Of a stretch of 49,783 nt of DNA, positions 19,274 through 29,772 are shown one piece after another (the first letter of the stretch is position 1; each line of letters starts with the position of its first letter). Origin of the DNA: Gammaproteobacteria bacterium (GTDB taxonomy: Bacteria > Pseudomonadota > Gammaproteobacteria > Pseudomonadales > Pseudohongiellaceae); assembly GCA_019654215.1 (NCBI GenBank), contig BPDI01000021.1, forward strand, positions 1 to 49,783, in the 5' to 3' direction. The notes under the pieces were generated by a model. The model was not told the DNA's origin, made no database searches, and worked only from the letters and a program-made list of their open reading frames with translations. Position numbers and translations under genes: made by a program.

Positions 19274-20163
19274 ATGTCTGAATTTAAACGTATAGGACTT
19301 GTTGGTAGACCAGGGCATAGCGGCGTTATTACCTCTATGTCGCGGTTAATTGCTTATCTGGGGTCTAAAAATCTCTCCATTATGATGGATGATGCAACTT
19401 CTGAGTTGATGGAAAACACAACTGCTGAAGTTGGTTCTCGCATGCAGCTCAGTGCTAGCTGTGATTTGGTCGTCGTAGTTGGTGGTGATGGCAGTATGCT
19501 AAATGTCGCCAAGCATGTCGCATCAGAAGGTGTGCCAGTGATTGGGATTAATCGTGGCAACTTAGGTTTTTTAACAGACATTTTGCCTGGTGAAATCGAA
19601 ACTCAGTTCGATGAAGTCTGGCAGGAAAATTTACTGTTGAAAATCGGTTTTTATTAGATGTGGTTTTAAATGACACTAAAGAGAATAAGACACTAGGCTC
19701 AGCCTTAAATGATGTTGTTTTACATCCGGGCAAGGCCGCCCAAATGATTGAATTCGAATTGTTTGTAAATGACAAATTTGTTTATAGCCAAGAGTCAGAT
19801 GGTTTAATCGTCGCTACACCGACAGGATCTACTGCATATTCCCTTTCTGCTGGTGGGCCGATAATGCATCCAGATTTAAATGCGGTAGTTCTGGTACCAA
19901 TGTATCCCCATTCACTTAGTAGTCGTCCTATCGTGATTGACGGTGATTGCGAAATAAAATTAGTAGTTGCTGCAAAAGAATCTCTTCAGCCACAAGTTAG
20001 TTGTGATGGTGATGTGTGCTACACAGCCAGCGCGGGAGATGAATTTATTATCACAAAAAAATCGGTGCCACTGCAGTTAATACATCCTAACAATCACAGT
20101 TTTTATCAGACTTGTCGTAGTAAGTTAGGGTGGGGCAGCCGTCTGGTGAGGTCCGATGATTAA
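19274..20163 (+). CDS. nadK: NAD kinase
   Basis: NadK phosphorylates NAD to NADP. The ATP/NAD motif GGDGS is at residues 70-74 in LVVVVGGDGSMLNVAKHV, followed by GINRGNLGFLTD. The second conserved block is DGLIVATPTGSTAYSLSAGG, then SSRPIVIDG. One slip occurs near 19645: restoring an A in TTGAAAATC gives LLLKNRFLLDVVLND and joins the two halves. Corrected length is about 296 residues, the family size. ATG 19274 has AGAGAG upstream. The last codons overlap the start of the rhomboid gene by eight bases. Confidence 0.95.
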
Positions 20164-21022
20164 GGCAGCAAGTCTTAGTCTTGATATAGATCTTCTAAGT
20201 TACAGTCATTTCCTGCATCAACAGGGTCTTAAGCACCGAATCGTCGAAGAGTCTGGTCAACAATCCATCTATGTAGAATACGATCGGGAAGTTGCTTTTA
20301 TTCAGAAATCTTTAGAGAGTTTTCTGCGAGAACAAGAGTTACTGGTACAACAACGAGCGGAATCTCATCAGGTTTCTAATCAAGCGCAAAAAATAGCATA
20401 CAACTTATTTGTTGCTTTTATAAATAGTCCGGCAACACTTTCTCTGATTCTGGCCTCAATCTTAGTTGCTGTAATTACTTCCTTAGGCAGTGAAGTCCAT
20501 CGATTAAACTTTCTGTTCTACCCACTGATTGCGACTTCCAGTTTGGGGGCGTTATTCGATGACATTGTGAACTTAAGAATAGCTGCCGGTACTTTAACCC
20601 CCATGTTTCTCCATTTTGGAGAATTACATTTAATATTTAACATGCTCTGGCTTTGGTATTTTGGTCGACAGCTTGAAGCTATACAGCCAATCTGGATGTT
20701 CATCCTGTTAGTAGTAGTCACTTCCTTTGTTAGCAACACTACACAATATTTAGCCATCGAGTTTAATAACTTCGGCGGTATGTCCGGTGTGGTCTACGGG
20801 CTTGTGGGATATACCTGGGTGATACATAGCCTGATGCCGAGGAGTTACCTGTTGATAAACACCAATATGTTTATCTTTTTCGTTGTGGCATTGGTGCTTA
20901 TGGAAATTGTTGCTTCTTCCTGGATTGCAACAGCAGCTCATGTCGGTGGCTTAATCAGTGGGCTGATAATTGGCGTAGTGGCTGTACTATTCTATCGAGC
21001 AATATTAAAGCGAGATGAGTAG
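20156..21022 (+). CDS. glpG: GlpG-type rhomboid intramembrane serine protease
   Basis: The 288-residue frame is intact. A soluble N-terminal region of about 85 residues precedes six predicted membrane spans. The catalytic serine is Ser210 in GGMSGVVYG and the histidine is His262 in AAHVGGLISG. HFGELHLIFNM supplies the oxyanion-side histidine and asparagine (His158, Asn162). These match E. coli GlpG spacing within one residue. Rhomboids cleave membrane proteins within the bilayer. The gene starts inside the end of nadK, so the two are co-translated; the nadK-rhomboid-yeaC-DUF2797-pepN order resembles Pseudomonas, without the metallophosphoesterase gene I recall there. Confidence 0.9.
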   Translation: MIKAASLSLDIDLLSYSHFLHQQGLKHRIVEESGQQSIYVEYDREVAFIQKSLESFLREQELLVQQRAESHQVSNQAQKIAYNLFVAFINSPATLSLILASILVAVITSLGSEVHRLNFLFYPLIATSSLGALFDDIVNLRIAAGTLTPMFLHFGELHLIFNMLWLWYFGRQLEAIQPIWMFILLVVVTSFVSNTTQYLAIEFNNFGGMSGVVYGLVGYTWVIHSLMPRSYLLINTNMFIFFVVALVLMEIVASSWIATAAHVGGLISGLIIGVVAVLFYRAILKRDE

Positions 21023-21056
21023 GGCGAACCCGATGAGTCAATAGAGGAATACAATT

Positions 21057-21353
21057 GTGGATAACAGAACACATCTGCTACTCGCATCTAGGCCAGAATC
21101 AATGGAAGATCTATTGCAGCAAATGACACCGGAAATATATGGGGATCTGAAAACAGCAATTGAACTAGGGAAGTGGTCTGATGGCAGCAAATTAGAGCAA
21201 GAACAGCTTGAGAATTGCATGCAGCTTCTCATACTCTACGAAGCTAGAGCGCTACCAGAAGAATTCCGCACTGGTAATCGACTAAACAGTTGTAAGTCAG
21301 AACTTAGTGAAACAGAAGTATTAGATATCAGGAATACCCCGGATAAATCATGA
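21057..21353 (+). CDS. yeaC: YeaC-like DUF1315 protein
   Basis: The domain signature is MTPEIYGDLKTAIELGKWSD followed by LEQEQLENCMQLLILYEAR, typical of DUF1315 proteins of unknown function. The frame starts at GTG 21057 with AGAGGA about eight bases upstream; the domain proper begins around residue 16, where an internal ATG could also serve. A C-terminal extension of about 25 residues is low in conserved features. The stop overlaps the next ATG as ATGA, so it is translationally coupled to the DUF2797 gene. Confidence 0.85.
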   Translation: MDNRTHLLLASRPESMEDLLQQMTPEIYGDLKTAIELGKWSDGSKLEQEQLENCMQLLILYEARALPEEFRTGNRLNSCKSELSETEVLDIRNTPDKS

Positions 21354-22181
21354 AAGAGATCGCTGAAGGAATCCTACGTAAGATGAAATCTCGTCTCGAG
21401 CAGCCGGTAAGCTATAAGATTCCTCTTGGGGACAATGAGGTTCCGTTAAACCCGCTTATTGCGAAGAAAATCAAACTGGAATACAGCGGTAATATTTTTT
21501 GTGTGAATTGTGGCAGAAAATCCAACAAGAGTTTCAATCAGGGTTATTGTTACCCTTGTTTTCAAAAACTGGCCCAATGTGACTCTTGTATAATTCATCC
21601 AGAGAAATGTCACTTTGATCAGGGAACCTGTCGCGAACCTGTCTGGGGCGAAAAATACTGTATGCAGGATCATATCGTTTATCTAGCCAACTCATCTGGT
21701 TTGAAGGGTTGGAATTACTAGGGCAACTCAGATACCTACCCGTTGGATCGACCAGGGAGCAACACAGGCTTTGGCGATTATCAGAGTAAGAACCAGATTA
21801 CAGTCTGGAATATTAGAGATCATTTTTAAAGGGAAACATGTGGCAGACAAAACTAATTGGCGCGAAATGCTGAAAGGTGATGCGGAGCCTCTCGATATGC
21901 TCGCCAAGAGTAAACTTTTATTGGCAAAGTGCGAGTCTGAAATTAAAGAACTAGAAGCAAGATTCGGTTTCTTTGCTATTAGTGTGCTTAATGGCATTGA
22001 GCCGTTAGAAATAAACTATCCAGTAGAGATATATCCCGAGAAAATTGCATCTTTTAACTTCGACAAAGACCCAAAAAATTTAAGCAAAGTTACTTGGTAT
22101 AAAAGGCCCGTATCTTATTTTTGAAAACGGCGTCATAAACCTCGCCGATTCTCGGGATACGAAATCAAACTTAGCCACTAG
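21350..22181 (+). CDS. DUF2797 protein with Cys-rich N-terminus
   Basis: This is the DUF2797 family, function unknown. The N-terminal half has zinc-ribbon-like cysteines (FCVNCGRKSN, GYCYPCFQKLAQCDSC, CHFDQGTCREP, KYCMQDHIVYLA). After a slip near 21720 the family hallmark KVGITRATQIPTRWIDQGAT appears, then a helical region. Further slips near 22098 (GIKGPYLIFENGVINL) and near 22145 lead to the usual ending RRFSGYEIKLSH at TAG 22179-22181. Corrected length is about 277 residues. It lies between yeaC and pepN as in related genomes. Confidence 0.83.
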
Positions 22182-22208
22182 GTCATCCATCCATAGGATT
22201 AAACACTA

Positions 22209-24895
22209 ATGAAAAACGCGCAAGCGAGGACGACTTGTCTTAAAGACTATCGCCCGCCCAAAATTTTTTTAAACGAAACAACCGACCTTGAATTCAACCT
22301 TTACGAAGATCACGCTAAGGTTGTTGCACGATTGCAGTTTAAACTCAATGGGTCAGCTGACCCGGCTGAACAAGACACGCTTGTATTACACGGTCGCGAT
22401 TTAGTGTTGGAGAAATTGCTACTGGAAGGCAATGAGTTAAATCCTGATAATTACTTGCTTAGTGACGAAAAATTAACAATTCCTAAGATAAGTGAATTAT
22501 TACAAAAAAACCCCCAGTGCGTTTTCAGTTTGGGAAAGCCATACTAGGATGGGGCCACAAAACAATACAGCCTTAGAAGGGCTATATAAGTCAAAGAAAA
22601 TGTTTTGCACGCAATGTGAGGCTGAAGGCTTTAGGCGCATTACCTATTACTTAGATCGTCCCGATGTGATGTCTTCTTTTACTACTAAGATCATCGCAGA
22701 AAAGTCTAGGTACCCGGGACTACTTTCCAACGGTAATAACGTTGCTAGAGGAGAGGATGATAATGATTCCAATCGGCATTGGGTGCAATGGCAGGATCCT
22801 TTTAAAAAACCCAGTTATCTCTTTGCGTTAGTAGCGGGGGATTTAGTTAGTCTCGATGACAGTTTACTACCTGCAGTGGTCGCGAGATTACATTGCAAAT
22901 CTTTGTCGAAGCAAAAGATTTAGATAAATGTGACCATGCCATGTTGTCTCTCAAAAATGCCATGCGCTGGGATGAAGAAATTTTTGGACGTGAATATGAC
23001 CTGGACATTTTCATGATCGTCGCCGTTGATGATTTCAATATGGGAGCGATGGAGAACAAAGGCTTAAAATCTTTAACATTCGTGTGTTCTGGCTAATCCA
23101 CAAACTACAACGGACGCCGCCTTTCAGCGAGTAGAAGCGGTAGTGGCCCATGAGTATTTTCATAACTGGTCCGGTAATCGGGTCACTTGCCGGATTGGTT
23201 CCAGCTGAGCTTAAAAGAAGGATTTACTGTATTTAGGGACCAGAATTCTCTGCGGACATGGGCTCAAGAACAGTCAAGCGAGTGGAAGACGTCGCTTTTC
23301 TCAAAACTGTGCAGTTCGCAGAAGATGCTGGACCACTAGCCCATTCCGTGCGCCCTGAGTCTTATATGGAGATTTCTAACTTTTACACGGTAACTATTTA
23401 TGAAAAGGGCGCTGAGGTTGTTCGCATGATCAGTCAGATTCTAGGTGCTAGTAATTTTCGTAAAGGCACTGACCTGTATTTCGATCGTCATGACGGCCAG
23501 GCAGTGACCACGGAAGAATTTGTAAAGGCAATGGAAGATGCTAGTGGAATTAGTTTAGACCAGTTTCGTCGTTGGTATAGCCCGGCTGGTACTCCAAAAC
23601 TTAATATTATGGGTGAGTATATTGAACGTGAAAACAAATTCAGTCTCAAAGTACTGCAAACCTGCCCACCGTCTCCAGGTCAGATTAAAAAGGAACCATT
23701 TTATATCCCGTGAGGATTGGGCTTCTCGATCAACAAGGGAATGAGCTGGTTTTGCAGTTTGACGGTCAGAAAAGTAGTAAAGATGTAACTGATTTGGTTC
23801 TGCCAGTAACTGAGGCAAGTCAGGAATTCGTTTTTGAGAATATCATCAGAAGCCAATACCCTCCTTGCTCAGAAGCCTCAGTGCGCCAGTAAGAATGGAA
23901 TACCCCTACAGCAGGGAAGAATTATTTTTTCTTATGATTCACGACAGTGATGGTTTTAATCGTTGGAATGCATCTCACTTCTTGCCATCGATGTAATAAG
24001 CGAATTACAACAATCAGAGTCAACGGCGGTGCCAGTAATTATTGAAGACGCTTTTAAAGGTGTGCTAAAGAATGCTGTGCATGATGACACGATAGATCAG
24101 GCTATGGTGGCCCATCTACTTGCCCTGCCTACTGAAGGCTTCTTAATAGAACAAGCAGGAATAGCGGGTTCGATGCCATTCATCGCGTGCGAGAATCGCT
24201 GGCAAATCACCTGGCTGTAGAATTAAAGGATTTATTTGCTAGATTTTTAACAAAACAAACTTGGGCGAGCCCTATAAAGCCGATGCCCCTTCTATTGCTC
24301 GTCGGGCATTAAAGAATTTGACTCTAAGTTACTTGGTAAGAACCGAAGATTCAGATTGGCTCGATACTTGTTATGGGCAATTTAATACTGCAAGCAATAT
24401 GACTGATAGGGCAGCAGCGCTGCGACAACTAGTAAACAGTTTTTGTGAAAAGGGGCAGAAATTAGGAGTTCAGGCATTAGATACTTTTTATAAACAATGG
24501 CAACACGAACCTTTGGTGGTAGATCAGTGGTTTGTAATCCAGGCGACATGCCAGTTATCCAAGACTCTAAACAAAGTCGAATCTCTGTTATCTCATGAAG
24601 CCTTTGATATGAAAAACCCTAACAAGGTGCGCTCCCTTATCGGTGCATTTTGCGGCCAAAATCATATAGGATTCCATCAGCAGAGTGGAAAAGGCTATGA
24701 ATTCCTCGGGGATCGAATCTTAGAATTAGATAAACTGAATTCACAAATTGCCGCTCGTTTGCTTACCCGCTGACTAAATGGAAAAAATACGATAGCAATA
24801 GACAAGCTTTAATGCAGGCACAGTTGAATCGTATTAAGGCGAGTGCGGATTTATCAAAAGATGTCTATGAAATAGTAGAGAAGAGTTCGATTTGA
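22209..24895 (+). CDS. pepN: Aminopeptidase N (M1 family)
   Basis: PepN is the main broad-specificity zinc aminopeptidase of the cytosol. GAMEN is encoded at 23043-23057 and the zinc motif [11 protein letters not shown] begins at 23149. The start is ATG 22209 ([16 protein letters not shown]). The reading then shifts many times: near 22530 ([15 protein letters not shown]), 22590-22600, 22890, 23085, 23195-23250, 23710, 23900-23980, 24170-24260 and 24770. Between slips the protein is continuous with known PepN to the end [16 protein letters not shown]. Corrected length is about 890 residues against 870 in E. coli. This is the most heavily indel-affected gene of the window along with perM. Confidence 0.93.
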
Positions 24896-24919
24896 TTAGC
24901 AATTATAATTAACGAAATT

Positions 24920-24950
24920 AAAAGGGTGTCCGCCCACCTTTTTTATTTAT
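24920..24950. terminator. Bidirectional terminator between pepN and acnB
   Basis: AAAAGGGTG pairs with CACCTTTTT around a six-base loop (one G-U pair), followed by a T run. The A run before the stem gives a T run on the other strand as well, so it can serve both convergent genes. Confidence 0.7.
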
Positions 24951-25005
24951 TCATGCATTAACTGATGATTAAGCAATTCCTTGTATTTTTGTTAAAGGAA
25001 TATTC

Positions 25006-27580
25006 TTAGCTCGTTCCGCTGATTTCCCGAAAGCTTTGAATCTCATTGAAATTAAGGTAACGATATATATCATCTTTCATCGTATCGACAGTTTTCATGT
25101 AGTTCATGTACTCTTCCATGTTGGGAATCTTACCCATTGCTGAGCTCACTGCTGCTAATTCCGCTGAAGCAAGGAATACATCAGCTCCTTGTCCCAGGCG
25201 ATTGGGGAAGTTACGAGTCGATGTAGAAACTACGTAGAATCTGGTACGACTCGTGCCTGATTACCCATGCATAGAGAACAACCAGGCATTTCAAGTCGAG
25301 CACCGGAGACTCCATAGATATTATAGATTCCTTCTTCTTTGAGTTGATGTTCGTCCATTTTGGTTGGAGGTGCGATCCATAACCGTGTAGGCAAAGGAGG
25401 CTCAACTTGTTTCAATACTTCAGCTGCTGCTCGAAAGTTTCCGATATTGAGCATGCAAGAACCGATAAACACTTCGTCTATCTTCTGCCTTGGACAGCTG
25501 ATAACGGTTTGATGTCATCTGGGTCGTTAGGGCAGGCCAGCAAAGGCTCTTTAATCTCATTGAGATCGATCTCAATAATTTTGTAATACTCAGCGTCACC
25601 ATCTGGGCTCATTAATACGGGATTCTCTAACCATTCTTCCATTGCTCTTGCTCTTCGTTCCAGTGTTCGTGCATCTTGGTATCCTTTATCGATCATCCAC
25701 CTGAGTAAGGTAATGTTCGATTTGAAATACTCGATGATGGGTTCTTTATCCAGTCGAATGGTGCAACCACCAGCTGAGCGTTCGGCGGAAGCATCGGAAA
25801 GTTCAAACGCCTGTTCAACTTTAAGATTTGGCAGACCTTCGATTTCGAGAATCCGCCCTGAGAAAATATTTCTCTTTCCTTTCTTCTCTACTGTGAGATC
25901 GCCGGATTGAATTGCCGCATATGGAATTGCATTTACTAAATCACGCAGTGTTATTCCTGGCTGCATTTCGCCCTTAAATCGAACTAGAACTGATTCGGGG
26001 ATATCTAAAGGCATAACTCCTGTGGCCGCAGCGAAAGCAACCAAGCCCGAACCCGCTGGAAAAGAAATGCCAATTGGAAAGCGAGTATGAGAATCGCCAC
26101 CGGTTCCTACAGTATCCGGTAGCAACATGCGATTTAACCAGGAATGAATAATTCCATCTCCTGGACGCAGGGAAACGCCCCCGCGAGTCTGAATAAAATC
26201 TGGGAGGGTATGCTGAGTTTCAATATCTACTGGCTTAGGATAAGCGGCGGTATGACAGAAAGATTGCATAACGAGGTCTGCAGAAAAACCTAGACAGGCT
26301 AAATCTTTTAATTCGTCTCGGGTCATTGGGCCGGTAGTGTCTTGGCTACCTACCGTAGTCATTTTTGGTTCGCAGTAACTTCCGGGGCGGACACCTTCGA
26401 GTCCACAAGCCTTGCCGACTATTTTCTGTGCGAGAGTATAGCCTTTCTCTGATTCCTGAGCGTGAACCGGTGAGAGGAATACTTCTGATGGCCCAAGATC
26501 TAGCTCATCCCTGGCGCGTTGAGTAAGACCACGTCCAATAATTAGTGGGATCCGTCCACCTGCGCGCACTTCATCCAATAACACTTCAGTTTTTAGTTCG
26601 AACTCTGTGACCAGCTCACCGGAATCATGGCGAGTAATTTTTCCAGCGTATACATCAATATCGATAATGTCGCCGGTGTTTAAATCATCAACTTCACACT
26701 CGAAGGGTAGGGCCCCAGCATCTTCCATGGTATTAAAAAAGATTGGAGCAATCTTCCCGCCAATACACACGCCACCATCACGTTTATTAGGAATATGGGG
26801 AATATCATCACCGATATACCAGAGTACGGAGTTTGTTGCGGACTTACGGGATGAACCTGTGCCCATGACATCGCCAACCAGGGCTACTGGAAAACCAGTT
26901 TCTTCTAGCTCATTAATTTGCGCCTCAGCATCGGTAACACCTTCCCGCGGGTTTTTATACATAGCTTTCGCATGTAGGGGGATGTCCGGTCTTGACCAGG
27001 CATCTTGGGCAGGAGAAAGATCGTCGGTGTTTGTCTCGCCGGGCACTTTAAAAACGGCTAAAGTGAGTTTTTCTGGGATTTCGGGCTTATCAGTAAACCA
27101 GTCAGCATCGGCCCATGAATTTAAAACCTTTTTAGCTTCTTCATTGCCATTTTTAGCCTTTTCCGCAACGTCGTGGAAGGCATCAAACATTAACAGAGTA
27201 TGACAAAGTTCATCTGCGGCTGCCGCCGCTAGTTCTGTTTCATCAAGTAATTCAACCAGAGTGGCAATGTTGTAACCACCAAGCATACTACCTAATAGGC
27301 CGACCGCTAGCTTTTTATCAATGAGCGGAGATTTATCTTCATCTTTTGTAATGGCAGAAAGAAATGCCGCCTTAACATAGGCCGCTTCATCAACGCCGGG
27401 CGGTACACGATTGGAAATAAGATCAAGAATAAATTCTTCTTCGCCTGCGGGAGGTGCTTTTAACAATTCCACCAGGCCAGCAACTTGTTCTGCCGAGAGA
27501 GGTTTCGGTACCACACCTTGTTCAGCACGTTCGGCTACGTGTTTTTTATATTCTTCTAACACGAATAATTCCTCGTTCAA
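25006..27580 (-). CDS. acnB: Aconitate hydratase B
   Basis: AcnB isomerises citrate to isocitrate in the citric acid cycle and uses a 4Fe-4S cluster. The start is ATG 27580 ([20 protein letters not shown]), and the HEAT-like N-terminal domain comes first, as in bacterial AcnB. Conserved parts include [44 protein letters not shown] and [14 protein letters not shown]. Slips near 25476 (one A missing in GGCAGAAGATAG) and near 25235 (ACGTAG) are needed to reach [14 protein letters not shown] and [20 protein letters not shown], which carry cluster cysteines. The reading ends at TAA 25006-25008. Corrected length is about 858 residues (865 in E. coli). Confidence 0.96.
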
Positions 27581-27910
27581 TTACCTGTAAGCGAGTTTGT
27601 TAAGCGTAAAGGATTTGATTCTAAGCAAAAACGTTAGAGAAGCTTTACTGGAGTCACTTGCAGGTGGAATTTATCAAGCTGTCTGCCTTTAAATCCAAAA
27701 TTTGCGGACAGTTTTATGCCAAGGCAGTCGTTTAAGTCATGCGCGTATTCTATTGTAAATCCACGAAAAAATCCAGTTGCTGGTCTTATTCGAAAGAGCG
27801 CTGAATAGCCTTACACCTAGATTTTTTCTCTATTTACAAATGATGCAGACTTGTTAAAGTCTTAATCCAGCGTTACGACAAAATCTCTACCTGCTCACTG
27901 AATTCAATCG
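27581..27910. other. Divergent acnB / DUF1289 gene upstream region
   Basis: No gene is seen in these 330 bases. They must hold the promoters of acnB (leftward) and of the DUF1289 gene (rightward). A perfect short inverted repeat, AGACTT-GTTA-AAGTCT at 27847-27862, lies 49 bases before the rightward start. No other clear signal is seen. Confidence 0.4.
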
Positions 27911-28378
27911 ATGGATAATCCTAAAACTCCCTGTATAGGAATATGTTCGACTACTTCTCTAGGGGATTCCGTTTGCAGAGGATGTAAACGCTACTCTTTC
28001 GAAGTAATTAATTGGAATGGCTACGATAAACCCGGTAAGGCTGCAGTGCTAAGACGAATCGAAAAACTTATTTGTCAGATTCTGGAAAACAAATTGCGCA
28101 TCTTTTCCATACCTAATCTTAAACTCGGAATGGAAAAGGCTAGCGTGCCATTTAATGATGAATTATCCCCATATTGCTGGCTCCATAATCTGTTGAAAAA
28201 ACACCATCATGCGATAGACAGTCTAGAAGATTTTGGTGTCTATACTTTACCAGCTTATGAAGAACTATCATTAGAACAACTTTGTGAACAGATAGAGCAG
28301 GAATTACTACTTCTATGTGAAGCACATTTTGATCGTTATTATGAGATGCCAAACCTTCAGTCTGGAAACTCTGCGTAA
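27911..28378 (+). CDS. DUF1289-containing protein with helical C-terminal extension
   Basis: The first 60 residues are a DUF1289 domain with four cysteines (Cys8, Cys12, Cys22, Cys25 in PCIGICSTT and VCRGCKRYSFEVINWNGY), probably binding a metal. The remaining 95 residues are mostly helical (PYCWLHNLLKKHHH, LSLEQLCEQIEQELLLLCEA) with no domain I can name. The frame is intact at 155 residues. Function unknown. It faces lpxH tail to tail, with nine bases between stop codons. Confidence 0.8.
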   Translation: MDNPKTPCIGICSTTSLGDSVCRGCKRYSFEVINWNGYDKPGKAAVLRRIEKLICQILENKLRIFSIPNLKLGMEKASVPFNDELSPYCWLHNLLKKHHHAIDSLEDFGVYTLPAYEELSLEQLCEQIEQELLLLCEAHFDRYYEMPNLQSGNSA

Positions 28379-28387
28379 CTTACCACA

Positions 28388-29131
28388 TTAAGAACTTAGC
28401 GGCGCGGATCGTAACTCAACTTCGCCGGCGCTGACTTCTACATACCAGAGCTTCTTGTTCCAATCACCCAGTACGATTCTTTTACCGAAGGTTTCAGATA
28501 TCGAATCGAGAGCGACGTTGTGAACTGCCGGACGATGAGTGTGGCCGTGTATAACTATTTGTTGAGTGTTTTCTGCAAATAGTGATTGAACTGCAGAACC
28601 GTTAACATCCATGATCTCCATAGATTTATGGCTTGTTGCTAATTGGCTTTGACGGCGCGCTTCCTGTGCATAAGCAACACGATCTTCTATAGATCTGCTA
28701 AGAAATTCTGATTGCCAACTTGGATCCCTAACCATGAAACGAAATGCCTGATAATCCGCATCATCGGTACAAAGACTATCCCCATGAAGAAGTAATATTT
28801 CCAGATTATTTGCACTGAGTGCGAATGGCTCATCGATCAGAGTGGCACAACAGGATTCGGCATAATCAGTGCCTAACAAAAAGTCTCTATTGCCATGCAT
28901 TAAATAAATTGCGCTTCCGGCCTGATTGAATTGACAAAGTTCAAGCGCAACTTCTTTGGCAAGTGGCGATTTAGCATCATCTCCTATCCAAACCTCGAAT
29001 AAGTCGCCAAGAATATAAAGCGCTGAGCAGTTTCCACGATTATTCTCCAGAAATTGCTTGAATGAGGCAGTGATATCTGGCCTTTGCTCTTCAAGGTGTA
29101 AATCGGAGATAAGGAGAATACGATCGAGCAA
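28388..29131 (-). CDS. lpxH: UDP-2,3-diacylglucosamine hydrolase LpxH
   Basis: LpxH makes lipid X from UDP-2,3-diacylglucosamine in lipid A synthesis at the inner-membrane surface. The 247-residue frame is intact and has all calcineurin-type metal motifs: ISDLHLEE, LGDLFEVWIGDD, MHGNRDFLLG, LLHGDSLCTDD and VIHGHTHRP. It begins two bases after the ppiB stop, forming the common ppiB-lpxH unit. Confidence 0.96.
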   Translation of the reverse strand: MLDRILLISDLHLEEQRPDITASFKQFLENNRGNCSALYILGDLFEVWIGDDAKSPLAKEVALELCQFNQAGSAIYLMHGNRDFLLGTDYAESCCATLIDEPFALSANNLEILLLHGDSLCTDDADYQAFRFMVRDPSWQSEFLSRSIEDRVAYAQEARRQSQLATSHKSMEIMDVNGSAVQSLFAENTQQIVIHGHTHRPAVHNVALDSISETFGKRIVLGDWNKKLWYVEVSAGEVELRSAPLSS

Positions 29132-29133
29132 AA

Positions 29134-29632
29134 CTATTCTTCTACAATTTCGGTCGACTCAATGACAACATCGCCAGCAGGAACATCCTGATGGCCTGAG
29201 CTCGATGCCGTTTCACAGAGTTTAATTTTATTAACCGCTTCTATGCCTTCAACAACTTTCCCAAATACGGCATAGCCCCATCCTTGATCAGTCTTATTGC
29301 GATGATTGAGGAATAAATTGTCAGCAACATTGATAAAAAATTGTGAAGTTGCGGAATGGGGGTCGGATGTTCTTGCCATAGCCACAGTACCAGTGAGGTT
29401 CGATAAACCATTGTCAGCTTCATTTTCGATAGGATCGCCGTTATCTTTTTGTAGCATTCCTGCCTCGAATCCTCCTCCCTGAATCATGAAATTATCGATC
29501 ACGCGATGGAATATGGTGTTGTCATAGAAACCTTCTTTAGCATACTTGAGAAAGTTTGCTAAAGGACTTGGGGGCTTTGTCGAAATCCAGTTCGATCTTG
29601 ATCTGGCCGAAATTGGTGTTAAAAACAATCAT
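29134..29632 (-). CDS. ppiB: Cytosolic cyclophilin PpiB
   Basis: PpiB is a peptidyl-prolyl cis-trans isomerase. The active-site parts are [39 protein letters not shown] and [13 protein letters not shown]. The true start is ATG 29630-29632 ([20 protein letters not shown]), joined to the rest by one slip near 29570 in a run of G/C bases (CTTGGGGGC on the plus strand). No signal peptide is present, so it is the cytosolic form. Corrected length is about 166 residues. lpxH follows directly. Confidence 0.94.
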
Positions 29633-29667
29633 TATTGCTCCCTTATAGCGATTCCGTAGTAAGTTTT

Positions 29668-29703
29668 ATTTAATGCTTTTAAATTGAACAGTTATAATAA
29701 GGT
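29668..29703 (+). promoter_or_regulatory. Candidate glnS promoter
   Basis: Within the 140-base gap between ppiB and glnS, TTTAAT is followed about 18 bases later by a perfect TATAAT (in CAGTTATAATAAGG). It points towards glnS. The -35 match is weak, so this is only a candidate. Confidence 0.4.
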
Positions 29704-29772
29704 TTTTACAAATCTCTCGAAAGCCCCGAGTTCTTTCACTAGTCCTCACCAGCGAATACAAAGATTTAAGTA

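Noticed and set aside
26607..27203. A 198-residue open frame on the plus strand opposite acnB.
   Set aside because: It lies wholly inside the intact AcnB coding sequence on the other strand and resembles no family; it is a shadow of acnB codon use.
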